NCBI GenBank assembly: GCA_900317215.1
Contig: ONFW01000235.1
Span: forward strand, 1-16,005
Length of the DNA stretch: 16,005 nucleotides
Source: an uncultured Eubacteriales bacterium
GTDB lineage: Bacteria; Bacillota; Clostridia; Oscillospirales; Acutalibacteraceae
Direction: 5' to 3'
Within the stretch, counting starts at the first letter, position 1; each line of letters starts with the position of its first letter. Shown here piece by piece: positions 1 through 7,680 of this stretch. A program made the translations under genes and the position numbers. A model generated the notes under the pieces. The model saw only the letters and a list, made by a program, of their open reading frames with translations, had not been told where the DNA came from and did not search any database.

Positions 1-256
1 TCTCTGCAAGGAGTCGTGCTTTTTCGGGAAATTCCCTGACAAGATCATGTATCTGAGAGGTCTCCGCAATATGCACGATCAGAGGATTGTCCATTGGTCT
101 GCCCTTGGCCCTGAATATTCCTGCAACAGCCTTTCCGTTGAGAGCGTCCGCAGCAAGTCCGTAAACGGTCTCGGTGGGCATAGCAACCAGACCGCCCTTT
201 TTGATTATTTCAGCCGCAAGAGGTATCTCCTCTGCGCTGAGAAGCAGAGTTTTCAT
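1..256 (-). CDS. tsaC: L-threonylcarbamoyladenylate synthase (Sua5/YrdC/TsaC), 5' part only
   Basis: This gene was translated by hand from the minus strand. It starts at the ATG at 256-254 and runs off the window after about 85 codons. The protein begins MKTLLLSAEEIPLAAEIIKKG, followed by GGLVAMPTETVYGLAADA and later FRAKGRPMDNPLIVHI. The PTETVYGL segment and the KGRP..NPL segment are hallmarks of the YrdC fold; the basic residues of KGR help bind ATP and threonine. The family uses threonine, bicarbonate and ATP to make threonylcarbamoyl-AMP, the first step of the t6A37 modification of ANN-decoding tRNAs in the cytoplasm. A purine-rich AAGGAAA lies just before the ATG. The gene lies 26 nt after the preceding membrane-protein gene, so it probably ends the same transcript. 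Linkage of prfA with a Sua5 gene is common in Firmicutes. Whether a C-terminal Sua5 domain is present cannot be seen. Confidence 0.93.
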   Translation of the reverse strand, partial: MKTLLLSAEEIPLAAEIIKKGGLVAMPTETVYGLAADALNGKAVAGIFRAKGRPMDNPLIVHIAETSQIHDLVREFPEKARLLAE

Positions 257-282
257 TTTCCTTCATTTCCTTTTTCTGTAAT

Positions 283-1161
283 TCATTGACCAGAGCCGTC
301 TCCGTTATCCTCATCATAGCCGGTATAAGGCTTCAAAGGATCGTATATGGAGTCTGTGGCATTATCGGCCCGGAGATTTTCAATACTTCTGTCAGGCAGC
401 TCTTCGCCGCTGTCTGCAGGATCCTGAGTCGGGTCGGTGTAATCACCGCCGTAGAAATTCAGCACATCCCTGCGTCTCACAGCCTTATGCGGGATTATCT
501 TTCCCTTTTTGACACCCAAAAGATAACGAAGGTTATGTATCGTCGGAAGGAGCAGGAATATACCTATAGCTATAAGGAGTGGTATAGAAATGATATCTAT
601 TATTACATATCTGTCCGCGAATTTACTGTTGTACTCATGACATTCAACATAATACGGCAGCAGCTTGTCCTCGGTTATCTTGTATTTCTTGATGACATCA
701 GGATTCAGGGCATTTTCCTTGAAGCTTGGCAGGGTATAATCATTCAGCTTTACCGTTCCCTGAAAACGGAAGAATTCCGCATTACCGTCATCACTCACAT
801 AATAGGCGTCAGCCATTATCGAAGGAGCATCATCGCCTTTAATCAATATGAACAGCACATTTCCCTCAGGTGTAAGAACAGAGGTGTAGCCGACAGGTTC
901 ACTGCTGCTGTCGACACGCTCAGCCTTGAAGGCAAGAAAGTTTTCTTCATCTACCATACAGTCTATCCTTTCATCAATACGCAGGTCGTCAAGCCTTTCG
1001 GCAGAGATCTCCGTAAAAGAAAGCTCCCTGTCGTAGTAAATGTTGTAGGAAAGCATTTGTATCACAGTGATAACAACCGGTATTATCAGAAGAAATGATA
1101 TTATGCCTACAGTTATCCTGAGCTTCTCATGAGTAACAGGCTTATATCTCGGCGTTTTCAT
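283..1161 (-). CDS. Two-span membrane protein with acidic tail, paralogue of the preceding gene
   Basis: This is a 292-residue protein of unknown function. It has a short basic N terminus, one membrane span at about residues 16-38, an extracytoplasmic domain of about 145 residues, a second span at about 185-207, and a cytoplasmic tail that starts basic (VKKGKIIPHKAVRRRD) and ends strongly acidic. It aligns end to end with the protein encoded just upstream (1177-2199). Both have the same topology, an FQGTV/YQGTV motif in the middle of the outer domain (residues 133-137 here), a following K/R-rich stretch with ITEDKLLPYYVE against LKEDDLMQLYVR, and a KKGKI/QKGYI motif after the second span. The start is ATG with GGAGG about 8 nt upstream, 15 nt after the stop of the paralogue. 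No catalytic motif is visible, and I could not assign a named family with certainty. Confidence 0.85.
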   Translation of the reverse strand: MKTPRYKPVTHEKLRITVGIISFLLIIPVVITVIQMLSYNIYYDRELSFTEISAERLDDLRIDERIDCMVDEENFLAFKAERVDSSSEPVGYTSVLTPEGNVLFILIKGDDAPSIMADAYYVSDDGNAEFFRFQGTVKLNDYTLPSFKENALNPDVIKKYKITEDKLLPYYVECHEYNSKFADRYVIIDIISIPLLIAIGIFLLLPTIHNLRYLLGVKKGKIIPHKAVRRRDVLNFYGGDYTDPTQDPADSGEELPDRSIENLRADNATDSIYDPLKPYTGYDEDNGDGSGQ

Positions 1162-1176
1162 AGTTTTTCCTCCAAT

Positions 1177-2199
1177 TCAGTATCTAAGTCTTCTATTGTC
1201 ATTGTCCTCCTCATCATCATCAACACCGTCAATGCTTTCGTAAGGATCGGTTTCTTCGCTGATGTAGAAGTTACCCTCCTCGGAAACTCCGCTCTGGTAA
1301 AACTCTATATTATCGTTCTCGCTGCGCTCCTTGCGCACGGGTCTGACAAGATTTCCTTCTGCGTCGAGTTCGACCTTATCCACCTGTTTTCTCTGAAGAG
1401 TAAGCTCAGTCTCTCCCTCACCCCTGATATTGAATTCCGTCTCAACATAGAAGCTGTTGTTATCCTCCGGACGCATTCCCCCGTATTCACCGAAATCCTC
1501 GATCAACAGATCTTCCTTTGTCACCTTCAGTTCAGGAGCGATGTAGCCCTTCTGTACCATAATGCCGTAAATGATGTTGTTTGCCGACTTCCAAAGCAGG
1601 GCTATCACTCCCGCTGTCAGACTCAGCCCTATTCCGATGCCGGCAATGATGTAGAGTAAATAGTCGATATCCTCGGGATCGGAGAGCCTGACGTAAAGCT
1701 GCATCAGGTCGTCCTCCTTGAGACCGTACTCACGAAAGGTATTGTGCATGACCAGACTGAGATTAAGCGGAATGGATATCTGTTTGGTCATTCCTCCCAC
1801 AGTACCCTGATAATCCATGCTCAGCTCCGGATGATCCATTATCTGATCCATTCTTGAGACTGACTGGGGTGCATAGCAATCGAGAGCCTCCAAAAGAAGC
1901 AGCTTGTTGTCCTTTGATCTGACCAGCGAACAATAGATCCTTCCTCCCGTTTCAAGATCCGCCTTAAAATAAAGCACCACATCGCTCTTGCTGAAGGAGC
2001 CCTTTATCATATCGTTGATCTGAACATCGGCAAGCTCCTCCACTTTTACAGGTCTGTATTCGTGGCTGAGCCTGTATATCATGTTTGACGTTAAGATTAT
2101 TTCCGAAATTATCAACAGGATAAATACTATCGACAGTCCGACCTTAAGCCGTACGAACTTCTGCTGCTTATATTTCAGATTCATAAACAGCTTATGCAT
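1177..2199 (-). CDS. Two-span membrane protein with long acidic tail, paralogue of the following gene
   Basis: This is a 340-residue protein of unknown function. Membrane spans lie at about residues 19-40 and 180-203 and enclose an extracytoplasmic domain of about 140 residues with the YQGTV motif (130-134). The cytoplasmic tail is about 135 residues, charged, and ends in an acidic run around 324-335. It is clearly a paralogue of the next gene (283-1161), differing mainly in having a longer tail with an inserted charged region at about 240-310. The start chosen is the ATG at 2199, with AAGGGG about 10 nt upstream and 21 nt after the prfA stop. A second in-frame ATG at residue 6 lacks a good ribosome binding site. 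In many bacteria the gene after prfA is the RF methyltransferase prmC; here no methyltransferase motif (NPPY) is present, so this is not prmC. Confidence 0.85.
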   Translation of the reverse strand: MHKLFMNLKYKQQKFVRLKVGLSIVFILLIISEIILTSNMIYRLSHEYRPVKVEELADVQINDMIKGSFSKSDVVLYFKADLETGGRIYCSLVRSKDNKLLLLEALDCYAPQSVSRMDQIMDHPELSMDYQGTVGGMTKQISIPLNLSLVMHNTFREYGLKEDDLMQLYVRLSDPEDIDYLLYIIAGIGIGLSLTAGVIALLWKSANNIIYGIMVQKGYIAPELKVTKEDLLIEDFGEYGGMRPEDNNSFYVETEFNIRGEGETELTLQRKQVDKVELDAEGNLVRPVRKERSENDNIEFYQSGVSEEGNFYISEETDPYESIDGVDDDEEDNDNRRLRY

Positions 2200-2220
2200 T
2201 TATATTTTCCCCTTCCATTT

Positions 2221-3297
2221 TCAGAGCTGTTCGCCGCCCTCAAGCTGAGCCGAACGGTCTGCTGTTATCAATGCATCTATTATATCGTCAAGATCTCCGT
2301 TGAGGATATCGTCTATCTTATACAGCGTAAGACCTATACGATGATCCGTGACCCTTCCCTGAGGGAAGTTGTAGGTCCTGATCCTCTCGCTCCGGTCTCC
2401 GGTGCCGACCTGTGAATGGCGCTGCTGAGATACCTCCTCCTGCTGACGCCGTCTTTCTGCCTCAAGCAGTCGAGAACGCAGCACCTTCATTGCCTTGTCC
2501 TTGTTTTTATACTGACTTCTCTCGTCCTGACACTCCACCACCAGACCAGTCGGGATATGAGTGATCCTTATTGCGGACTCCGTTTTGTTGATATGCTGTC
2601 CGCCAGCGCCGCTTGAGCGGAAGGTATCTATCCTCAGCTCGGCAGGGTCTATTTCCACCTCGACCTCCTCAGCCTCCGGCAGAACGGCAACGGTTACTGT
2701 TGAGGTATGTATCCTGCCCTGGGTTTCCGTTTCCGGCACTCTCTGCACTCTGTGAACTCCGCTTTCATATTTCAGCCTCGAATAAGCTCCCTCGCCCGTT
2801 ATCATAAAGCTTATCTCCTTATATCCTCCGAGCTCGGTCTCCGAGGCGCCCATGACCTCGCTTTTATACCCACGCTTCACTGCGTACATGCTGTACATTC
2901 TGAAAAGAACTGCCGCAAAGAGAGCAGCCTCCTCACCGCCTGCTCCTCCCCTGATCTCCACAATGACATTCCTGTCGTCATTGGGATCCTTTGGAAGAAG
3001 AAGAAGTCTCAGTTCCTCACTCAGCCGTTCGCAGGACTGCGCAAGATCAGCAAGCTCCTCCTCTATCATTTCCTTCATTTCTCTGTCCAAGCCGCTCTCC
3101 GAAAGAAGCTCTCTTGCCTCATCGGAAGCGCTGAGGGCAGCCTTATATTCTCTGAATTTAAGAGCAATCGGCTCTACTGCACGATAATCCTTCATCGTCT
3201 GCGCGTAGAGAGAGGGCTCGCCTGTCACAGCCGGATCGCAGAGCTTCTGCGAAAGCTCCTCATATCTGTCCTCAAAAACCTGTAATCTTTCAAGCAT
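2221..3297 (-). CDS. prfA: Peptide chain release factor 1 (RF1)
   Basis: This is class I release factor RF1, which recognises UAA and UAG in the ribosomal A site and triggers hydrolysis of peptidyl-tRNA. From the chosen start the protein has 358 residues, the usual RF1 length. The codon-recognition tripeptide is PET at about residues 188-190 within VQRVPETETQGRIHTST, the RF1-type PxT motif rather than the SPF of RF2. The universal GGQ motif is at about 232-234 in SSGAGGQHINKTESAIR. The N-terminal coiled domain and the GGAGGEEA segment are also typical. The start is the ATG at 3297 (MLERLQVFEDRYEEL), which has GGAGG 7 nt upstream and matches the family's N terminus; an upstream in-frame ATG at 3327 would add ten unsupported residues. 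It lies 36 nt after the DUF951 gene in what looks like a single operon. Confidence 0.98.
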   Translation of the reverse strand: MLERLQVFEDRYEELSQKLCDPAVTGEPSLYAQTMKDYRAVEPIALKFREYKAALSASDEARELLSESGLDREMKEMIEEELADLAQSCERLSEELRLLLLPKDPNDDRNVIVEIRGGAGGEEAALFAAVLFRMYSMYAVKRGYKSEVMGASETELGGYKEISFMITGEGAYSRLKYESGVHRVQRVPETETQGRIHTSTVTVAVLPEAEEVEVEIDPAELRIDTFRSSGAGGQHINKTESAIRITHIPTGLVVECQDERSQYKNKDKAMKVLRSRLLEAERRRQQEEVSQQRHSQVGTGDRSERIRTYNFPQGRVTDHRIGLTLYKIDDILNGDLDDIIDALITADRSAQLEGGEQL

Positions 3298-3333
3298 TTC
3301 CAAACCTCCGGAAATAGTGTTATTCATCGTTGT

Positions 3334-3522
3334 TCAGGCTTTGGTTATCCGTCTTACGTTCTTTTCAGCCTTAACACGGGGCAGCATTATCTCGTGTCCG
3401 CAGCCCTGACATTTCAGCTTGAAATCCATGCCTGCCCGAAGCACAAGAAATTTTGTGCTATCCTGCTTTCCACAGGGGTGCGCCTTTTTCATTTCCAGAA
3501 TATCGCCTATATTTATATCCAT
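3334..3522 (-). CDS. DUF951 family small protein with CxGCGH motif
   Basis: This 62-residue protein starts MDINIGDILEMKKAHPCG. It matches the DUF951 pattern I know from Firmicutes (YyzM-like): GDI/V..MKK.HPCG near the start, then a CxGCGH segment (C38, C41, H43) followed by MLPR and a basic end. C17 of HPCG together with C38, C41 and H43 could bind a metal ion; this is inference. The family's function is not established. The start at 3522 is set by GAGGAG 4-5 nt upstream and by family length. A longer in-frame reading would extend back into the end of the peptidase gene and adds non-homologous residues. The gene follows the peptidase stop by only 8 nt and precedes prfA, so it is probably co-transcribed and perhaps translationally coupled. 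Confidence 0.93.
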   Translation of the reverse strand: MDINIGDILEMKKAHPCGKQDSTKFLVLRAGMDFKLKCQGCGHEIMLPRVKAEKNVRRITKA

Positions 3523-3530
3523 GATACTCC

Positions 3531-5645
3531 TCACCGTTTTCTTCCGCTTCGCTTTTTCTCGCACAGAATTACTATCACCGTTGAAATAACGATCACAGCG
3601 CCTGTTGCCACACAAACCAAAACGGCTATCGCCGTTCCTCCCTCGGAAGGGCCATTCTGTCCGCTTTCCTGTGCCGACAGCGCCTCTTCTGCCGAGCCTA
3701 CAGAGCTTGAGCTGGCGGCTATGCTGACATCAGAGCTTTCAGCTCTGCTCTGTGAGCTGTAGACGTCAACGGCTGAGCCGCTGCTGTCACTGTCCGCCCT
3801 GCTTATGTCTGAGCTGACGCTGTTAATACTTCCCTCCGATGAATCCTCTGTCTGTGACGGCTCACTCTGCTGAGCCGGCTTTTTATCCAGATAATACTTA
3901 CTGACCAGAGCCCCGACCGTTTCTATATCATAAAGAGCCGAAGCATCGTCCTGTGTCACCTGTATTTCAATGTCCGCAGGAATACCCTTGTCTATATCTC
4001 CGCCGCTACTGTCCGTAAGCCTTACATAGCCGGACATGCAGTAATCAACGCCGTCCGCAGTTGTCCGCTGCAATACAAGACAGCTTCCTCCCGAGGTATG
4101 CTCGCCTATGACCGGATATCCCTTTTCCTTCATGATAAAAGGCATAATATTTGCACAGGAGAATGAGGCACTGCTCGTCAGCACAGCGATATTGAAATCG
4201 TCATAGCTGACAGCGTCATCAAGCTCATCTATAGCTCCGTCAAGATTCCTGTCTGTACTGAAGGTCTCACGGACAATGCCTCCGCCGAGAGTCTCGACAA
4301 AGCGCATGGAGTATTCTCCGCAGAGCATGCCGCAGATAGCCTGCAGAGCTATTGTATCTCCGCCGTTATTGGCGCTGATATCCAGAATGATGTTCTTGAC
4401 GCCCTCGTTTTTTGCCCTTATAAAGCCCTTGTATACAACACTTACAGAGTCGAGCGGCATTTCGGCTGAAGCTCCGGAGAAATAGTCCCTCCAGCCCTGA
4501 TATTCTATACGGAACGAATCAAAGATGATATATGCAGTATCTCCCTTGCTGTAATAGCCAACGTCTCCGAAGATCCTTTCCCTCGTCTCCCTGCATTGCT
4601 CCGTTCTGCTGAATATATCAGACTGCTTCTGATAATAATACGGAAGCTCTGTCAGGTTCTTCGAGAGTCCTTTTATGTATGTGGAATAGACACTCAGGTT
4701 GCAGATATTGTCCACAAGTCTGCTGTCAAGAGCCGCCCCCGTATGTCCTCCGTCACAGAGATCAAGCGCAAACAGCCTGCCTACCCCTGCCAGATATTCA
4801 CCGGGGTCGGGAGAGAGCAGCATCGCTTTTGTATCGGGGTCCAGCTCGCTGAGGGCTGCATCAAGACCCGATCTCCTCATTTTTTCGGAGAATGCATTGT
4901 CATCGCAGGGATAACCGTAGAATAACTCTGTCGATAAACAAAGCTCCTTATATGCAAGCTCGGTCATATCAGCCGGACGGTCGCCCTCTGTTATCCAGCC
5001 AAGATTGCCCAGGTCATCGCTTTTTGCATTGCCGCCGTTCACCTCGTCATACATCGACACAAAGAATATCTTTCCGTCAGAATATGCCGCTGTAAGACAG
5101 TCCGCATTATTGAAAAGGTCACACAGAGTCGCAAACGGATAGTAGAGCGCTCCGTTCTTTTCTCTGATATCTATGCCGTATTGCGAAAGGTCTATCGTCA
5201 GTGCTGAGGGCTTCACCTCGATATCGGTTGCTGATACCCTCACCATTTCATCCGGCCCTCCAAAAAGCAGCTCCGAGTCCTCCTTCTTGAAAACCGGAGT
5301 CGCCAGAAAATACGAGGGGTCGTCTATCACTATAACGTCAGTATCCGCATTTGCAATGGCAGTCTGACCGTATTGTTCCTCAGTATATACATAATTGCCG
5401 TTGCCGTCCCTTACAACAGTCATTTTTCCCTCCATAAAGGTCTGATAATACAGTTCCATGGAAAGATATGGCACATTAGGCATATCGTCAAAGAAAAGAC
5501 ATCCGAGAGTTTCTTTTTCGTCCATGCTCTTTCTGTATACGGGCACGGGCTTTAGCGTACTTCCCGTTTCAACTGCTGCGACCGATTGCACAAGTCCTGC
5601 CGCAAGCACAGCAGAAATGCATATAAAGGAAATCAGCCTTTTCAT
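3531..5645 (-). CDS. S41 family serine peptidase, exported and anchored by a C-terminal membrane segment
   Basis: This is a 704-residue exported protein. Residues 1-24 form a signal peptide (basic KR, hydrophobic core, AVAAVE-like cleavage region). The tail-specific protease/IRBP-like S41 core is at about residues 290-565. It shows CDGGHTG with H301, LDISANNGGD (421-430), the probable nucleophile S496 in SSASFSCANIMP, and GEHTSGGS at 514-521. The lysine of the CtpA-type Ser-Lys dyad (FGKG) is replaced here, so a Ser-His mechanism as in tricorn/IRBP-like members is more likely. An insertion at 465-476 (DRNLDGAIDELD) fits an EF-hand calcium loop. A long Ser/Glu/Asp-rich linker (about 593-667) leads to a membrane span at about 671-695 and a basic end, without LPXTG. 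The ATG at 5645 has GGGAGGGAG upstream, 19 nt after the kinase gene. No PDZ domain is evident. The substrate is unknown. Confidence 0.9.
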   Translation of the reverse strand: MKRLISFICISAVLAAGLVQSVAAVETGSTLKPVPVYRKSMDEKETLGCLFFDDMPNVPYLSMELYYQTFMEGKMTVVRDGNGNYVYTEEQYGQTAIANADTDVIVIDDPSYFLATPVFKKEDSELLFGGPDEMVRVSATDIEVKPSALTIDLSQYGIDIREKNGALYYPFATLCDLFNNADCLTAAYSDGKIFFVSMYDEVNGGNAKSDDLGNLGWITEGDRPADMTELAYKELCLSTELFYGYPCDDNAFSEKMRRSGLDAALSELDPDTKAMLLSPDPGEYLAGVGRLFALDLCDGGHTGAALDSRLVDNICNLSVYSTYIKGLSKNLTELPYYYQKQSDIFSRTEQCRETRERIFGDVGYYSKGDTAYIIFDSFRIEYQGWRDYFSGASAEMPLDSVSVVYKGFIRAKNEGVKNIILDISANNGGDTIALQAICGMLCGEYSMRFVETLGGGIVRETFSTDRNLDGAIDELDDAVSYDDFNIAVLTSSASFSCANIMPFIMKEKGYPVIGEHTSGGSCLVLQRTTADGVDYCMSGYVRLTDSSGGDIDKGIPADIEIQVTQDDASALYDIETVGALVSKYYLDKKPAQQSEPSQTEDSSEGSINSVSSDISRADSDSSGSAVDVYSSQSRAESSDVSIAASSSSVGSAEEALSAQESGQNGPSEGGTAIAVLVCVATGAVIVISTVIVILCEKKRSGRKR

Positions 5646-5664
5646 TTAACTCCCTCCCGCTGCA

Positions 5665-6885
5665 TCAGCGTTTTCCTTCCGCCTGCTTAAAAAACTTTAT
5701 CACAAAACGGCTGCCCCTGCCCTTTTCCGAAGACACGGTAATGTAGCCGCCGTTCTTTTCGATTATAGTTTTAGCCATTGCAAGACCTATCCCTACGCTG
5801 TTCTCTCCCGCATCTTTCCCCTTATAGAATCTCTCAAAAATATGCGGCAGATCCTTTTTGTCTATGCCGCAGCCGGTATCGCTTATCTCGATCCTGACAT
5901 ACATAGACTCATCCCTGCCGCTGAGCATCACCCTGCCCTTTGCCGGAGTGTGCTCTATGCAGTTCTTAACAATATTCGTAAGCGCCTCGCAGATCCATTT
6001 CGGGTCACAATTCAGAGCCGAACCGTCACATTCAAGCGCGACCTCCACCTCTGCTGCAGAAGCTATCGCCGAGGTGCTGCTCCTGCACGTTTCGAGTATT
6101 GTACAAAGCGGAGTAACAGCACTTTTAAACTCTATCGTATCGGCATCCAGCTTGGAAAGCGTTAGCAGGGACTGAGTGAGCATGCTGATATGCTCCACCG
6201 AGCTTCTTACATCTCCAAGAAACTCCTTCTGCATCTCCTCGGGCATTTCGCCGTCGAGTATACTGTCTATCATTATCGTCATCGAGGTTATTGGAGTTTT
6301 GAGCTGATGTGATATGTCCGAAAGGGAATCCTTGAGACAATCCTTTTCCTTCTTAAGCTGCTCACTCTTTTCTCTGAGCATGACGGTAGTCTTGTATATC
6401 TCGCTCTCAAGCACGGAGTCCGAATTCTCGGTGAGCCTTTTTGTAGCAAGGCTGTAATCTCCACTGTTTATCCTTGCAAGATAATGTGTCAGTTCTCTTT
6501 CCCTTTTTGACTTTATCATTCCGTATACCGAAATGATAAGAGCCGCCACCGCTCCGAAGGCAAGTATCGCAGATACTGTAAAGGCTATTACAACGGAATA
6601 GGAATACTTCTCTTCCGGAAGGATATAATAGTCTTTCTCTATCCCATAGCGTCTGAGAAGCTCTTCTGTTTTCTGCCCGCCGTAACTGCCGTTAAGCAGC
6701 TCCACTACCTCACGGTCATCTATTTCGGGGTATTTCTTTTTTACTGCCGCAGCAACGGATACCACAGCATTATACTCGTTCTGCCTTATCTCATCAAGCC
6801 CCCTTTTCACCAAGGCTGCCGATGCCACAGAGAATACCGCAGTGACAACGATGACAACGAGCAGGAATTTCGTAGAAAGCTTCAT
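5665..6885 (-). CDS. Sensor histidine kinase
   Basis: This is a 406-residue membrane histidine kinase. Spans at about residues 5-27 and 94-122 enclose an extracytoplasmic sensor region of about 65 residues. A HAMP-like linker follows (about 123-180), then the H box LSDISHQLKTPIT with phospho-acceptor H193, the N box ALTNIVKNCIEH (N308), the G1 box ISDTGCGI (334-341), the F box IFERFYKGK (349-357) and the G2 box VGIGLA (364-369). All expected catalytic motifs are intact. The ATG overlaps the stop of the response regulator gene as ATGA, which indicates a cognate pair and translational coupling. The sensor loop is much longer than the roughly 25-residue loops of BceS-type intramembrane kinases, so it probably senses a ligand or protein outside the membrane directly. 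The signal is unknown. Confidence 0.97.
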   Translation of the reverse strand: MKLSTKFLLVVIVVTAVFSVASAALVKRGLDEIRQNEYNAVVSVAAAVKKKYPEIDDREVVELLNGSYGGQKTEELLRRYGIEKDYYILPEEKYSYSVVIAFTVSAILAFGAVAALIISVYGMIKSKRERELTHYLARINSGDYSLATKRLTENSDSVLESEIYKTTVMLREKSEQLKKEKDCLKDSLSDISHQLKTPITSMTIMIDSILDGEMPEEMQKEFLGDVRSSVEHISMLTQSLLTLSKLDADTIEFKSAVTPLCTILETCRSSTSAIASAAEVEVALECDGSALNCDPKWICEALTNIVKNCIEHTPAKGRVMLSGRDESMYVRIEISDTGCGIDKKDLPHIFERFYKGKDAGENSVGIGLAMAKTIIEKNGGYITVSSEKGRGSRFVIKFFKQAEGKR

Positions 6886-7535
6886 TTCTCCTCCATTTTA
6901 TAGCCAACACCCTTTACCGTCTTTATCAGGTCGGTGTCGAGCTTCTGCCTTATACGCTTGATATATACGGTAAGCGTATTGTCGTTTACAAAATTGCCGG
7001 CAATATCCCAGATCTTCTCAAGGATCAGCTCTCTTGAAACCACCTTGCCCTTGTTCTGCATAAGCATGATGAGTATCCTGAATTCAAGTGCGGTCAGTTC
7101 CGCCTCTATTCCGTCCTTTGAGGCTGTATGCTTCTCGGTGTCGGCGGTAATATTGCCCACACTTATCACACTGCCCTGACCGTTGCTCCTTTTATCGAAG
7201 CGCTTTATCCTGGCAAGAAGCTCTCTTGTTGAGAAGGGCTTGGTTATATAATCCGCAGCGCCAAGCTCCAGACCGCTGACTATATTGTCCTCATCGTCAA
7301 GAGCCGTCAGAAAGATCACGGGAGCATTGTTGATCCTGCGGATATTCTCATAAAGCTCAAAGCCGTTTCCGTCCGGCAGGGTGACGTCGAATATCATCAG
7401 GTCGTATTCCCTGCCCGAGCCCGCAAGAGCGGCCTCATAGCTCTCAAAAAGACTGACCTCATAGCCCTTCGATTTGAGCGTATACACCAGCCCCTTAGAT
7501 ATCATTCTGTTATCCTCAACGAGCATTATATGCAC
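6882..7535 (-). CDS. OmpR/PhoB-type response regulator
   Basis: This is a 217-residue DNA-binding response regulator. The receiver domain covers about residues 1-112, with the acidic pocket E7/D8 in MLVEDN, phospho-acceptor D50 in IFDVTLPDG, T77 and K99 in ITKPFS. A winged-helix effector domain follows (about 120-215), with LTALEFRILIMLMQNKG, VSRELILEKIW, TVYIKRIRQKLD and VKGVGYKM, typical of the OmpR/PhoB class that binds direct repeats. I chose the GTG at 7535: GGGGG lies 7 nt upstream, and the protein then starts (M)HIMLVEDN like other family members. The in-frame ATG at 7565 coincides with the predicted transcription start and so cannot be used from that promoter. The gene is followed by the overlapping kinase gene. 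The adjacent ABC transporter genes are a plausible target. Confidence 0.96.
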   Translation of the reverse strand: MHIMLVEDNRMISKGLVYTLKSKGYEVSLFESYEAALAGSGREYDLMIFDVTLPDGNGFELYENIRRINNAPVIFLTALDDEDNIVSGLELGAADYITKPFSTRELLARIKRFDKRSNGQGSVISVGNITADTEKHTASKDGIEAELTALEFRILIMLMQNKGKVVSRELILEKIWDIAGNFVNDNTLTVYIKRIRQKLDTDLIKTVKGVGYKMEEK

Positions 7536-7570
7536 AGATAAGCCCCCTTTGAGATAATTTTCCAACTTAT

Positions 7571-7600
7571 ATTATAATCTCACACAGGCTTATATGTCAA
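7571..7600 (-). promoter_or_regulatory. Consensus sigma-A promoter for the response regulator operon
   Basis: On the minus strand there is a perfect TTGACA (7600-7595), an 18-nt spacer and a perfect TATAAT (7576-7571). Transcription would start near 7564, leaving a leader of about 29 nt before the GTG start of the response regulator. This agrees with the ribosome binding site choice. The promoter is not obviously controlled: I see no repeat overlapping it. Confidence 0.85.
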
Positions 7601-7610
7601 TCATTTGATC

Positions 7611-7675
7611 CGATAAAGGCGTCGGCACGAGGGACTTTTTGTCCGCCGTGCCGAACTGCCTCAGAGAGTTTATCG
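7611..7675 (-). other. Large imperfect hairpin between the permease gene and the two-component genes
   Basis: Nested complementary arms are visible: CGATAAA (7611-7617) with TTTATCG (7669-7675), GGC (7618-7620) with GCC (7658-7660), TCGGCACG (7622-7629) with CGTGCCGA (7647-7654), and GGAC (7632-7635) with GTCC (7641-7644) around a five-base loop. It lies directly after the permease stop and before the next promoter. On the minus strand no U-run follows it, so it is not a standard intrinsic terminator. It may protect the 3' end of the transporter mRNA, slow read-through, or act with Rho. The transcribed orientation is assumed to be minus. Confidence 0.6.
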
Positions 7676-7680
7676 AAATA

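Noticed and set aside
286..1098. Open plus-strand reading frame of 270 codons opposite the first membrane-protein gene
   Set aside because: It mirrors the minus-strand gene, lacks a ribosome binding site and recognisable protein features, while the minus-strand protein has a paralogue, topology and a good start.
2707..3285. Open plus-strand reading frames opposite prfA
   Set aside because: prfA is unmistakable on the minus strand; these frames have no domain or start signal and are shadows of its codon usage.
2200..3330. prmC (release factor methyltransferase) expected after prfA
   Set aside because: The following proteins have membrane spans and no NPPY methyltransferase motif.
5400..5645. 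LPXTG cell-wall sorting signal in the S41 peptidase
   Set aside because: The C terminus has a hydrophobic span and basic tail, but no LPXTG-like motif precedes it; it is better described as a plain membrane anchor.
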